From assembly GCF_014192375.1 (NCBI RefSeq), contig NZ_JACHXV010000005.1, positions 62,001 to 126,000 of the forward strand: a stretch of DNA of 64,000 nucleotides. The letters run 5' to 3'. The translations under genes and the position numbers were made by a program. The notes below the pieces were generated by a model, which made no database searches, was not told the DNA's origin, and was given only the letters and a program-made list of their open reading frames with translations. The stretch is from Endobacter medicaginis (GTDB lineage Bacteria > Pseudomonadota > Alphaproteobacteria > Acetobacterales > Acetobacteraceae). Positions 55,554 through 64,000 of the stretch are shown piece after piece; within the stretch, counting starts at the first letter, position 1, and the number at the start of each line of letters is the position of its first letter.

Positions 55554-56162
55554 TCAGTCCTGCTTTTCAAAGGCACCGGCGATGTGCAGCCGCACCTCGT
55601 CGCTGACATAGGGGACGTATTTCGTCACACCGAAATCGCTGCGCTTGATGATGCCGGCGGCATCGAAGCCGACGGTGTATTTGTGGTCGATCGGGTTGGT
55701 CCCCGCGCCGAGGAACTTCACCTTCAGCGTCTCGGTCTTGGTTACGCCATGCAGCGTGAGATTGCCGGTGACGGTCGCCTCGCCCTTGCCGGTCGGCACC
55801 ACCGAGGTGGACACGAAGGTCGCATCAGGGAATTTCGCCGCGTCGAACCAGTCGGCATCCTTCAGCTCGGAGGTCAGCTTGTCGGACGTGGTCTGCACCG
55901 AGGTGATGGGGATGGTGACGCTCAGCTCAGAGGCCGCCGGCTTCTTCGGATCGAGCGACAGCTTGCCGGAGACGTTCGAGAACGAACCGCTGTACCAGGT
56001 GAAGCCGAAATGCAGCACCGAGAAGCCGATCTGGGTATGGCCGGGCTCGATCGCATAGGTGCCGGCGGTCACGCTGGCCGGGTTGGTGACGGTCTGGGCC
56101 AGCGCCGGCGTGGCGGTGGCGAGCGAGACGGCGGCGCAGAGCAGCAGGGCCGAGCGTGTCAT
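55554..56162 (-). CDS. YceI family periplasmic protein
   Basis: 202 residues from ATG 56162 with AAAGGAC upstream. Signal peptide MTRSALLLCAAVSLATATPA ending ALA, then the YceI lipocalin-like beta-barrel: GTYAIEPGHTQIGFSVLHFGF, then DADWFDAAKFPDATFVSTSV and NLTLHGVTKTETLKVKFLG. Family members bind isoprenoid chains such as polyprenyl pyrophosphate; many are induced by alkaline or osmotic stress. Its neighbour on the same strand is the SelT/W-like gene 82 bases upstream. Confidence 0.93.
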   Translation of the reverse strand: MTRSALLLCAAVSLATATPALAQTVTNPASVTAGTYAIEPGHTQIGFSVLHFGFTWYSGSFSNVSGKLSLDPKKPAASELSVTIPITSVQTTSDKLTSELKDADWFDAAKFPDATFVSTSVVPTGKGEATVTGNLTLHGVTKTETLKVKFLGAGTNPIDHKYTVGFDAAGIIKRSDFGVTKYVPYVSDEVRLHIAGAFEKQD

Positions 56163-56244
56163 GAAATGTCCTTTCGTGGTGTCGAAGTCGATGCCGGAGA
56201 CATAGGGTGGGGTGGGCTGGCCGCGAAAGACGATCGGCTGGAAA

Positions 56245-56568
56245 TCAATCGTTTCCGGCCGGCGTCTGCGCGTCCTGCGCGGAGGGGCCGCCCGGGCGGT
56301 CGATATGTCCGAGATCGCGATCGGGCTCGATCCGATCGCGCACGCGCTGCTTGAGTTCCTTCGGCCCCGGAAAGCCGCCATCGCGCTTGCGCTCCCAGAT
56401 CGTCGCGCCGTCCAGTGTGATCTCGAAGCGGCCGCCGGTATCGGGGCACAGCGCCACCTCGGCGAGGCTGTCGGAAAAGGTTGAGATCAGCTCCTGCGCC
56501 ATCCAGGCGGAACGGGCCAGCCAGTTGCACTGGGTGCAGAAATGGATGCTGACGCGATGCCCGGTCAT
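56245..56568 (-). CDS. SelT/SelW/SelH-family (Rdx) protein
   Basis: 107 residues. Thioredoxin-like fold with the redox motif C11-T-Q-C14 in IHFCTQCNWLARSAWMAQEL, and GGRFEITLDGATIWERKRDGGFPGPKELKQRVRD, diagnostic for the Rdx family. Selenocysteine is replaced by cysteine here. Cellular role in bacteria is not established. The C-terminal 25 residues are a polar tail. Sits between tricorn protease and YceI on the same strand. Confidence 0.87.
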   Translation of the reverse strand: MTGHRVSIHFCTQCNWLARSAWMAQELISTFSDSLAEVALCPDTGGRFEITLDGATIWERKRDGGFPGPKELKQRVRDRIEPDRDLGHIDRPGGPSAQDAQTPAGND

Positions 56569-56582
56569 GGTCTTGCTCTCCC

Positions 56583-59500
56583 TCAGTTCACACCCGCGCC
56601 CTGGTTCTGGTCCGCCGGCGGATAGGCCGGCAGCAGTGGCGGAGCCGGAGGCAAGGATGCCGGACGCGACTTCAGCTCGTCGAGCAGTTCCGACACGCCG
56701 CGTGCAAGCTGCGGGTCATGCCCGGACAGCATCGCGTCGGGCGTGTCCTCGACGGTGATGTCGGGATCGACGCCGTGGTTTTCCATCACCCATTCCGAGC
56801 CGAGCCCGTAGAGGCTGTCCTCGGGGACGGTGATGTAGCCGCCATCGAGCAGGCCCCAGTAGCCGCGGATGCCGCGCACCCCGCCCCAGCTTCTGGTGCC
56901 GATCAGCTTGCCGAGCCCGTATTTGCGGAAGAAGAACGGGAAGATGTCGCCGTCCGAGGCCGAATAGTGGTTCAGCAGCGCCACCTTCGGACCGTCGATC
57001 AGCAGTTGCGGGATCGGGGCGGCGATGCGCTGGCGGTTGGTCGACATGCCCACCAGCACCCGACGCAGCCGCTCCAGCACGAGCTGGTCGACGAAACCGC
57101 CGCCATTGAAGCGGTCGTCCATCAGCAGCGCTCGCTTGTCGGTCTGCGGGTAGAACTGGCGCATGAACTGCTCCAGCCCGAGCGATTCCATGTCCGACAT
57201 GTAGATGTAGGCGACACGCCCGCCCGACAGCCTGTCCACGGTGCGCCGCTTGGTATCGATCCAGTCCAGCTCGCGGACGTTGAGCTCGCTCTTCAGCGGG
57301 TCGACGGTGATGTCGCGTCGCGCGCCCGTGGCCTGCGCGGCCACGGTGATCGTCACCGGGCCCTCGAGCCCGACGAACAGGCTGTAGGGGTTGGTGGGCG
57401 CCTTCAGCTCGTGGCCGTTGACGGCCAGCAGATAGTCGCCGGGATGGACATTGATGCCCGGTTCGGTGAGCGGGCTGCGATAGGCGGGGCGCGTGTTGTC
57501 GCCGGGATAGATCCTGGCGAACTGGTAGCGTCCGCTGGCCGCGTCGAGCGCGTAATCGACACCGAGCAGCACGGTCGCGACATGCGGCGTCGGGTCGAGA
57601 TCGTCGCCGCCACCGGCATAGGTGTGGGAGTTGCCCATCTCGCCCTGCATCTGGCCGAGCACATAGGTCAGGTCGCCGCGCGAACCGACCAGCGGCTCCA
57701 GTTTCGCATAGGCATCGTGCACGCCCTGCCAGTTCACGCCGTTGTATTTCGTCGAATAGAAGAAATCGCGCTCCAGCCGCCACGCATCCTCGAACATCTC
57801 CGCCCACTCGGCCGGAGGCGTCACCTGCGCCACCATCGCGTCGAGCGACAGCTTGTGCGCCTCGCCCTTGGGCTTGGCTTCGGTGATCGTCCAGTCATCG
57901 TCGTGCTTGAAGAGGATCGCACTGCCATCGGCAGAGATCTCGTAGCTGTCGAGCGCGTCGATCACCGTCTCCGTCTTGCGATCGGCGAGATCATAGACGT
58001 GCAGCGTCGATTTCTCGCCCGGCAGCGGGCCTTCGAATCCCGTGACACCGGCGGTCTGCCAGTAGAGTTTCGATCCCCTGGCATCGATGCCGAGGATATT
58101 CGCACCCTCCGTGCCCGGCAGGGCGGTCGCGCGCGACATCAGCCCGTCAGTCGTCAGATGCACCGCAGGCCCGTTGCCGGGATGCCATTTGCCGTCGTCG
58201 TGACCGGGCTTGGCATCGTTGCCGACCGTGCCCTCATCGGAGCGCGGCGCGAACGGCGAGGGTGTGTCCGCAGAGAGTGTCGCCAGATACAGCCCGTTGG
58301 ATTTCGCGTCGGTGAAGTCGAAATCGCGGTCGGAGGCGGCCGGGTTCTCGTGGCGGTTGGAGATGAACCACAGATATCTTCCATCCGGCGAGAAGACCGG
58401 CGACCAGTTGCTGTTCATCGGGTCGGCGGCCGGCTCGGCATGACCTGTGGTGCTGTCATACAGCCAGATCGTGCGCTGCTGGTTGGGCCCGAGCTGGCTC
58501 CAGGCCAGCCAGCGTCCGTCCGGCGACCAGTTCTGGTCGTGGATCTCGCTGTAGGGATCATGCGCGACCGCTTTCGGATCGCCGCCCGAGACAGGCACGA
58601 TCCACAGCCGGTGCTCGTTGTCGGAGAAGGCCAGTTTCGATCCGTCCGGCGAGAAGACCGGCTTGTAGAAGAACCCGGCGCTGAAATGGGTCAGCAGCTT
58701 CTCCGCCCCGCCTTCCGCCGGACGGACGGCGATCTGTCGCTCGCCGCTCGCATCGGTGGTGTAGGCGATGGTCTTGCCATCGGGCGACCACGAGGGATGG
58801 TCCTCGAAGGCACCGGAGCTGTCGGTGAGGTTGCGCGTCGCGCCATGCTCTGCCGGCAGGGTGTAGAGATCGCCGCGCGCGACCAGGGCGGCACGCTTGC
58901 CATTGGGCGAGATCGCATAGTCGAGGGTCTGCGAGGTGTCGGTCTCGGTGACGTATTTCGCCGTCTTCACCGTGCGCGTCATCGTCCGCGTCCCGTCATC
59001 GGGCACGCGCACATCCACCTTGTGCAGGGTCTCCGACGGCAGATCGATCACGTACAGGCTGCCGCCCTGCTGGAAGACGATGCCCGCATCATCGCCTCCG
59101 GGGCCGCTGATCGACGGGAAATCGATGTCGTAGTCGGTGAAATGCGTGATCTCGCGGAACTGCTTCGTGCCGAGGTCATAGCACCAGATATTCGCGCGGC
59201 GGTTCGCATCGCGATCCGACAGGAAGTAGATCCGATTGCCGTACCACATCGGCGCGGTGTCGGTGCCGGCGAAGTCGGTGATCCTGTCGAGCTTCTTCGT
59301 ATTGAAGTCGTAGGTGTAGACGTCCTGCGACATGCCGCCGTCATAGCGTTTCCAGATGCGGAAATCGCGCATGATGCGGGTATAGGCGATGGTGTGCCCG
59401 TCCGGCGCCCAGCTCATCAGCCCGCCGCGATCGAGCGTCATCGGCCCCGGCAGACCGCCGGCGAGCGGCACCTCGAACGGGCGCATGTAGCTGTCGTTCC

Positions 59501-59939
59501 AGGCCATCCGGCGCGACAGGAATTCGATCTTCGTCGAATCTGGCGTCCAGCCGAGCACCATGTTGTTCGGACCCCAGCGGTCGGGCGCCTTGGGGGTCAC
59601 GTCGGAGTGGAACGTCAGCCGCCGCGCCGCACCGCCGCCTGCGGGAATGACGTAGACATCGCCATTGCCGTCATAGCTGGCGGTGAAGGCGATCCACTTT
59701 CCGTCCGGCGAGAAGCGCGGCATCACGTCCTCGCCGGTATCCGCGGTCAGCCGCTGCGCGACACCGCCGGCGCGCGCCACCTGCCACAGATTGCCATGTG
59801 CTGCGAAGACGATGGTGCCGCCGTGCAGGGTCGGAAAACGGGTCAACGTGTGCCCGTCACCCGCCTCCGCCGCGTGGGCGGGCGCTGCCCATCCCGATGC
59901 GAAGGCAAGCAACGTGGACAGCAGCAGAAGGCGACGCAT
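56583..59939 (-). CDS. Tricorn protease homologue
   Basis: 1118 residues with signal peptide LLLLSTLLAFASGWAAPAHA. Two N-terminal beta-propeller regions (WD40-like PD40 repeats such as DVMPRFSPDGKWIAF and SWSPDGKTIAYTTD) occupy about 30-690. Then comes a C1 helical domain, a PDZ domain (GDYLLAVNGHEL) and the S41-type protease core with H772 in GNSHTYAGG and the nucleophile serine in NHYSASDGDIF (about 993-995). It degrades oligopeptides from larger proteases. The signal sequence implies a periplasmic location, unlike the archaeal enzyme. Confidence 0.93.
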   Translation of the reverse strand: MRRLLLLSTLLAFASGWAAPAHAAEAGDGHTLTRFPTLHGGTIVFAAHGNLWQVARAGGVAQRLTADTGEDVMPRFSPDGKWIAFTASYDGNGDVYVIPAGGGAARRLTFHSDVTPKAPDRWGPNNMVLGWTPDSTKIEFLSRRMAWNDSYMRPFEVPLAGGLPGPMTLDRGGLMSWAPDGHTIAYTRIMRDFRIWKRYDGGMSQDVYTYDFNTKKLDRITDFAGTDTAPMWYGNRIYFLSDRDANRRANIWCYDLGTKQFREITHFTDYDIDFPSISGPGGDDAGIVFQQGGSLYVIDLPSETLHKVDVRVPDDGTRTMTRTVKTAKYVTETDTSQTLDYAISPNGKRAALVARGDLYTLPAEHGATRNLTDSSGAFEDHPSWSPDGKTIAYTTDASGERQIAVRPAEGGAEKLLTHFSAGFFYKPVFSPDGSKLAFSDNEHRLWIVPVSGGDPKAVAHDPYSEIHDQNWSPDGRWLAWSQLGPNQQRTIWLYDSTTGHAEPAADPMNSNWSPVFSPDGRYLWFISNRHENPAASDRDFDFTDAKSNGLYLATLSADTPSPFAPRSDEGTVGNDAKPGHDDGKWHPGNGPAVHLTTDGLMSRATALPGTEGANILGIDARGSKLYWQTAGVTGFEGPLPGEKSTLHVYDLADRKTETVIDALDSYEISADGSAILFKHDDDWTITEAKPKGEAHKLSLDAMVAQVTPPAEWAEMFEDAWRLERDFFYSTKYNGVNWQGVHDAYAKLEPLVGSRGDLTYVLGQMQGEMGNSHTYAGGGDDLDPTPHVATVLLGVDYALDAASGRYQFARIYPGDNTRPAYRSPLTEPGINVHPGDYLLAVNGHELKAPTNPYSLFVGLEGPVTITVAAQATGARRDITVDPLKSELNVRELDWIDTKRRTVDRLSGGRVAYIYMSDMESLGLEQFMRQFYPQTDKRALLMDDRFNGGGFVDQLVLERLRRVLVGMSTNRQRIAAPIPQLLIDGPKVALLNHYSASDGDIFPFFFRKYGLGKLIGTRSWGGVRGIRGYWGLLDGGYITVPEDSLYGLGSEWVMENHGVDPDITVEDTPDAMLSGHDPQLARGVSELLDELKSRPASLPPAPPLLPAYPPADQNQGAGVN

Positions 59940-59961
59940 CAGGCTGGTATTTCCGTCTGTT

Positions 59962-60483
59962 TCAGTTTGCGTTGAGCAGCAGGATCTGGGTCAGCGGCTC
60001 GATCGCCGCCTCGATGTCGCGCACCTGGCGCGGTGACAGCCGGCCGAGATTGGCGGCGAGCCAGTCGTTGCGGCGCTGGCTGACCTCCTGGATCATCTGC
60101 AGCCCGGTCGGCGAGATCGCCAGTCCGATGCGGCGCTTGTCGGCGCCGGGGACGGTGTCCTGCACCTTGACCAGACCCGCCTTCACCAGCCGCTTGACGT
60201 GCGCGCTCATCGCCGGCCGGCTCATCTGCTCCAGATCGGCCAGTTCCGACACGCCGGTCCCCGGCCGCTGGTTGATCGTGACCAGGAACGACGCATCCAG
60301 CGCCGAAACGCCCAGAAGCTGTGCCTCGCGCCGCAGGTGTCGACCCAGCCGCAGGATCAGGGGCCGCAGCCTGTCGGCGACCTGGAGCATGTCCGGGCTG
60401 GCGAGCAGGTCGCTGCTTTGGGTCGGTGTCGGGGTGGGCTCGGGGTCGGTCCTGGCTGCCGCTGACGCGCGGGGTGCGGGCAT
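59962..60483 (-). CDS. MarR-family transcriptional regulator
   Basis: 173 residues from ATG 60483, with GGAG upstream. A Pro/Thr-rich N-terminal tail of about 28 residues precedes a winged helix with VSELADLEQMSRPAMSAHVK as recognition region and the wing DTVPGADKRRIGLAISPTG. Transcribed away from the sugar ABC operon (118 bases to the earliest rbsA start), with GTTAAC-centred symmetry in the spacer that might be an operator. It starts 23 bases before the tricorn gene on the same strand and may be co-transcribed with it. Confidence 0.85.
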   Translation of the reverse strand: MPAPRASAAARTDPEPTPTPTQSSDLLASPDMLQVADRLRPLILRLGRHLRREAQLLGVSALDASFLVTINQRPGTGVSELADLEQMSRPAMSAHVKRLVKAGLVKVQDTVPGADKRRIGLAISPTGLQMIQEVSQRRNDWLAANLGRLSPRQVRDIEAAIEPLTQILLLNAN

Positions 60484-60657
60484 CGTGTCTCCGTGGGATG
60501 AAGGGTCCGCCACAGCATTGTCATCCCCTGCAGGGTCCGTCCAGCGGTTAACGGTCTGCGCGCCCTCGCCAGAGTTGCGCCCGGGGGGTCGGGAGATGTA
60601 ATGGCAGGGAAACGACGGCATGCGCACAACAACGATGCAGCCGCGGGGGGAGGGGTC

Positions 60658-62235
60658 ATGACCCACGGCGCTGCCGCGGTGTCTGCGTCGGGCGGCGGGA
60701 GCGTGAGCCCGGGTCCGGCGCTCGAGATGCGCCATATCAGCAAGACCTTTCCCGGCGTGCGTGCGCTGCGCGATGTCAGTCTCCAGGCCTGGCCCGGCGA
60801 GGTGCTTGCCCTGATGGGCGAGAACGGCGCGGGCAAGTCCACGCTGATGAAGGTGCTGTCGGGGGCCTATCTGGCCGATGCGGGCGGCGAGATCCTCGTC
60901 GGCGGCAAGCCGCTCGCCATCGACGGGCCGGCGGCGGCCAGGCGCGCCGGCATCGCCATCATCTATCAGGAGCTGGCCCTCGCGCCCAACCTCACCGTGG
61001 CCGAGAACATTTATCTCGGCGCCGAGCTGCGCCGCGGCGGCAGGGTCGACCGCGCCGCCATGGAGACGGCCTGTGCGCCGATCCTGGCCCGGCTGGGCGC
61101 TCCGTTCGGCCCGCGCGCGCAGGTCGGCTCGCTGTCGGTTGCCGAGCAGCAGATGGTCGAGATCGCCCGCGCGCTGCATGGCCGCTCCCGCATCCTGGTC
61201 CTCGACGAGCCGACCACCGCGCTGTCGGCGCGCGAGACCGAGCGGCTGTTCGCGCTGATCGGCACGCTGCGCGCCGAGGGTGTCGCGCTGATCTACATCT
61301 CGCACCGGATGGAAGAGGTCTATGCGCTCGCCGACCGCGTCACCGTGCTGCGCGACGGCGCGTCCGTCGGCACGCTCACGCGCGAGCAGCTCACCGCCGA
61401 CGCCATCGTGCGCATGATGGTGGGCCGCGACCTGTCGAGCTTCTACCTCAAGCAGCATGCCGACGATGCGCGGACGGCCCCCGTCGTGCTGGAGGTGGAC
61501 GGGCTCACCGATGGCGGCAGGCGCGTGCATCCGGCGAGCTTCACCCTGCATGCCGGCGAGGTGCTGGGCATTGCCGGTCTGGTCGGCGCGGGGCGCACGG
61601 AGCTGGCGCGGCTGATCTTCGGCGCCGATCGCGCCGAGGCGGGGAGGGTATCGCTCGACGGCCGGACGCTTGCCATCGCCTCGCCGCGCGACGCGCTCGA
61701 TGCCGGCATCGCCTACCTGACCGAGGATCGCAAGGTGCTGGGGCTGTTCCTCGACATGAGCTGCGGCGAGAACATCAATCTCGGCGTCATTGGCCGCGAT
61801 GCGCGCTTCGGCCGCCTGAATCTCAGGCGTGGCCGTGAGCGCGCGCTTGCCGCGTTCCGAGCGATGCGGGTGCGCGCGCCGGGGCCGCTGGTCAATGTCG
61901 GCTCGCTGTCGGGCGGCAACCAACAGAAGGTGCTGCTGGGCCGGCTGCTCGAGGCCGAGCCGCGCGTGCTGATCCTCGACGAGCCGACCCGCGGCGTCGA
62001 TGTCGGCGCCAAATCCGAGATCTACCGGCTGATCGACGCGCAGGCGCAGCGCGGGCTCGGCGTGGTGGTGATCTCGTCGGATCTGCCGGAGATCATCGGC
62101 ATCTGCGACCGCGTGCTGGTCATGCGCGAGGGACGGCTGGTCGGCGAGGTGCGCCCCGAGCCCGACCCGCAGACCGGCGCGCGGGCGCTCAGCTCGCGCA
62201 GGATCATGCAATTCGCGGCCGGTCTGGCGGCCTGA
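60658..62235 (+). CDS. Sugar ABC transporter ATP-binding protein (RbsA type)
   Basis: 525 residues from ATG 60658, which follows a very strong ribosome-binding site (GGGGGGAGGGG); ATG 60601 would add 19 low-complexity residues and also has GGGAG upstream. Tandem ATPase domains: first with Walker [10 protein letters not shown], signature LSVAEQQM, Walker [12 protein letters not shown]; second with degenerate P-loop GLVGAGRTE, signature LSGGNQQKV and [11 protein letters not shown]. This is the RbsA/XylG/MglA organisation for a monosaccharide. The downstream permease starts 15 bases after its stop. Confidence 0.92.
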   Translation: MTHGAAAVSASGGGSVSPGPALEMRHISKTFPGVRALRDVSLQAWPGEVLALMGENGAGKSTLMKVLSGAYLADAGGEILVGGKPLAIDGPAAARRAGIAIIYQELALAPNLTVAENIYLGAELRRGGRVDRAAMETACAPILARLGAPFGPRAQVGSLSVAEQQMVEIARALHGRSRILVLDEPTTALSARETERLFALIGTLRAEGVALIYISHRMEEVYALADRVTVLRDGASVGTLTREQLTADAIVRMMVGRDLSSFYLKQHADDARTAPVVLEVDGLTDGGRRVHPASFTLHAGEVLGIAGLVGAGRTELARLIFGADRAEAGRVSLDGRTLAIASPRDALDAGIAYLTEDRKVLGLFLDMSCGENINLGVIGRDARFGRLNLRRGRERALAAFRAMRVRAPGPLVNVGSLSGGNQQKVLLGRLLEAEPRVLILDEPTRGVDVGAKSEIYRLIDAQAQRGLGVVVISSDLPEIIGICDRVLVMREGRLVGEVRPEPDPQTGARALSSRRIMQFAAGLAA

Positions 62236-62250
62236 AGGAGCCTTGCGGAC

Positions 62251-63327
62251 ATGACCGCCGACACGATCGACTCGCTGCCGCCGACCAACGCCGCCGGCAT
62301 GGTCGACCCGCCGCCCCGACCCGAGGATCGACCCGGGGGCGGTGCCGGCCTGTCGGAGCGCCAGGTCCGCATCCGCGCGATGCTGCAATCGCTCGGCATG
62401 CTGCCGGTGCTCGTCCTGCTGGCGATCGGTTTCCACCTGTTCGGCGGCCACCGCTTCCTGACCGGCGAAAACCTCTCCATCGTCGCCCAGCAGGCCTCGA
62501 TCAACACCGTGCTCGCCGCGGGCATGACCTTCGTCATCCTCACAGGCGGCATCGATCTCTCGGTCGGCTCGATTCTTGCTGCCGCGGCGATGGGCGCGCT
62601 GATCGTGTCGCTCTGGCCCGGCTGGTGGGCCGCGCTCGCCATCCCGGCCGCACTCGCCATCGGCTTGCTGATTGGTGTGATCAACGGCTCGCTGGTCGCG
62701 CTGGTCAAGCTGCCGCCCTTCATCGTCACCCTGGGCACGCTCACCGCGATCCGCGGCGTGGCAAGGCTGATGGGGGCCGACAACACCGTCTTCAATCCCG
62801 ACCTCGCCTATGCCTGGATCGGCAATGGCGGCATCCCGGTCGGCAGCCTGACCGTTCCGTGGCTGGCGGTGATCGCGCTGGCGGTGATCGTGGTGTCGTG
62901 GTTCGTGCTGCGCCGCACGGTGCTCGGCGTGCACATCTATGCCGTCGGCGGCAACCCGGCCGCCGCGCGTCTGTCGGGCATCTCGGTGACCGCCGTGCTG
63001 CTGTTCGTCTATGCCGTCTCGGGCGGGCTCGCCGGCCTGGGCGCGGTGATGGCCTCGGCGCGGCTGTACGCCGCCAACGGGCTGCAGCTCGGCCAGAGCT
63101 ACGAGCTCGACGCGATCGCCGCCGTGATTCTCGGCGGCACCTCCTTCGTCGGCGGTGTCGGCTCGATCTGGGGCACGCTTGTCGGTGCGCTGATCATCGC
63201 CGTGCTGACCAACGGGCTGATCCTGATCGGGGTGTCCGACATCTGGCAGTTCATCATCAAGGGCCTGGTCATCATCGGTGCCGTGGCCCTCGATCGCTTC
63301 CGCCAACAGGGCGGCGCACGCACGTAA
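62251..63327 (+). CDS. Sugar ABC transporter permease (RbsC type)
   Basis: 358 residues with about 8-10 membrane helices after a hydrophilic N-terminal tail of roughly 45 residues. Family blocks are MTFVILTGGIDLSVGSILA, IGVINGSLVALVKLPPFIVT and the loop YAVGGNPAAARLSGISV (ATPase contact), followed by YELDAIAAVILGGTSFVGG. A GluP/RbsC-type permease; specificity not determinable here. Confidence 0.92.
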   Translation: MTADTIDSLPPTNAAGMVDPPPRPEDRPGGGAGLSERQVRIRAMLQSLGMLPVLVLLAIGFHLFGGHRFLTGENLSIVAQQASINTVLAAGMTFVILTGGIDLSVGSILAAAAMGALIVSLWPGWWAALAIPAALAIGLLIGVINGSLVALVKLPPFIVTLGTLTAIRGVARLMGADNTVFNPDLAYAWIGNGGIPVGSLTVPWLAVIALAVIVVSWFVLRRTVLGVHIYAVGGNPAAARLSGISVTAVLLFVYAVSGGLAGLGAVMASARLYAANGLQLGQSYELDAIAAVILGGTSFVGGVGSIWGTLVGALIIAVLTNGLILIGVSDIWQFIIKGLVIIGAVALDRFRQQGGART

Positions 63328-63353
63328 AACGAGAACAAGAGGAAACGACCGCC

Positions 63354-64000
63354 ATGTTCAAGACCCTGCTCCGCATCGGCAGCGCACTCGCGCTGTGCGC
63401 GGGGGCTGCCCTGCCGGCTCATGCGGACGGCAGGAAACTCACCACCGTCGGCATCTCCGTCGGCTCGCTCGGCAACCCCTATTTCGTCACCCTCGCCAAG
63501 GGTGCGACAGACGCCGCGCACGCGCTCGATCCGTCGATCCGCGTCACCGCGGTCTCGGCCGATTACGACCTTAACAAGCAGTTCACCCAGATCGACAACT
63601 TCATCGCCTCCGGCGCGCAGCTCATCCTGCTCAACGCGGTCGACCCCAAGGCGCTCAAACCCGCCATCGCCCGTGCCAACAAGGCGGGCGTGATCGTCGT
63701 CGCCGTCGATGTCGCCGCCGACGGGGCCAACGCCACCGTGCAGACCGACAATGTCGCCGCCGGCCGCATCTCCTGCGCCTACCTTGCCGACGCCATCGGC
63801 CACAAGGGCAACGTCATCATCGAGAACGGCCCTCAGGTCTCCGCCGTCATCGACCGCGTCAATGGCTGCAAGGAGGCGCTCGGCAAGGATAATGCCGTTC
63901 ACATCCTCGACGCCGCCCAGGACGGCAAGGGTTCGCGCGACGGTGGCCTCGCCGTGATGCAGAGCCTGCTGGTGCGCTTCCCCGAGGTCGCCGGCGTGTT
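63354..64000 (+). CDS. Sugar ABC transporter substrate-binding protein (RbsB type), partial
   Basis: First 215 or so residues only; the gene continues past the window end. Signal peptide MFKTLLRIGSALALCAGAAL ending AHA, then a type I periplasmic binding domain: VGISVGSLGNPYFVTLAKGA, FTQIDNFIASGAQLILLNAV, NVAAGRISCAYLADAIGHKG and later QDGKGSRDGGLAVMQSLL. It is the receptor of the operon and the last visible gene. Expected full length is about 310-330 residues. Confidence 0.9.
   Translation, partial: MFKTLLRIGSALALCAGAALPAHADGRKLTTVGISVGSLGNPYFVTLAKGATDAAHALDPSIRVTAVSADYDLNKQFTQIDNFIASGAQLILLNAVDPKALKPAIARANKAGVIVVAVDVAADGANATVQTDNVAAGRISCAYLADAIGHKGNVIIENGPQVSAVIDRVNGCKEALGKDNAVHILDAAQDGKGSRDGGLAVMQSLLVRFPEVAGV

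Noticed and set aside
56718-59975. 1085-codon plus-strand frame across the tricorn protease gene
   Set aside because: It is the GC-biased antisense of a clear 1118-residue protease. The composition is atypical and no domain motif is visible.
59962-63306. 1114-codon minus-strand frame spanning the MarR gene and the antisense of rbsA and rbsC
   Set aside because: Only the last 173 codons are a real gene. The rest is Asp/Arg/Gln/His/Gly-rich antisense shadow of the sugar ABC genes, which are strongly conserved on the plus strand.

Overview
The window is a compact, very GC-rich stretch of a bacterial chromosome with about 58 protein genes, two tRNA genes and at least two damaged genes. Everything points to an alphaproteobacterium, most likely of the Acetobacteraceae (acetic-acid or acidophile group). 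The evidence is a GAAC-N7-GAAC LexA box, an imuA-imuB-dnaE2 cassette, an alphaproteobacterial-looking Fur box, strong GC bias with long antisense shadow frames, and intergenic inverted elements that I recognise by memory from Acetobacteraceae genomes. The family assignment is inference; no rRNA or other marker is present.

Layout. 1-7.8 kb: a probable accessory block with a deleted flavoprotein pseudogene, an SRAP abasic-site protein, the SOS mutagenesis cassette imuA-imuB-dnaE2, a MarR regulator and a frameshifted small membrane protein. It ends exactly at the 3' end of tRNA-Gly, and by eye it is less GC-rich than what follows. 8-15.5 kb: CnoX-like thioredoxin-TPR protein, a Trm112-like protein, a split alkanesulfonate locus (ssuC-ssuB rightward, ssuD-ssuA leftward, an SDR between them) and a type II NADH dehydrogenase. 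15.5-20.7 kb: DPP-IV-like peptidase, catalase-like heme protein, an HY..G..EGR repeat protein, an unlisted 30-residue membrane protein, tRNA-Tyr and rlmB. 20.7-28.2 kb: acs with an MFS transporter, then sbp-cysT-cysW-cysA for sulfate. 28.3-34.1 kb: a Zur-box-headed run of six rightward, tightly packed genes (znuA-znuC-znuB, ABC ATPase, ABC-type membrane protein, class A beta-lactamase). 34.1-40.6 kb: thioesterase, mop-pcp, glnK-amtB, a UbiH-type hydroxylase, cysE and an AraC regulator. 40.7-47.6 kb: alkB, PepSY protein and TonB receptor around a Fur box, XRE-cupin regulator with an EamA exporter, and an unknown membrane protein. 47.6-51.5 kb: a three-subunit xanthine-dehydrogenase-family molybdoenzyme (paoABC-like). 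51.6-55.5 kb: glycosyltransferase, small lipoprotein, and an amino-acid ABC system whose binding protein is fused to its permease. 55.5-64 kb: YceI, SelT/W-like protein, tricorn protease, MarR regulator and a ribose-type sugar ABC transporter cut by the window end.

How the genes fit together. Sulfur acquisition recurs (ssuABCD, sbp-cysTWA, cysE), as do metal supply and use (Zur-controlled zinc uptake, Fur-controlled siderophore uptake, molybdenum-binding Mop and a molybdoenzyme), peptide breakdown (DPP-IV, tricorn, pyroglutamyl peptidase) and nitrogen sensing (glnK-amtB). The most interesting organisation is the apparent extension of a Zur-controlled zinc-uptake operon into an uncharacterised ABC transporter and a beta-lactamase with an altered SDN motif. 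I saw no CRISPR array, insertion sequence, integrase or rRNA.
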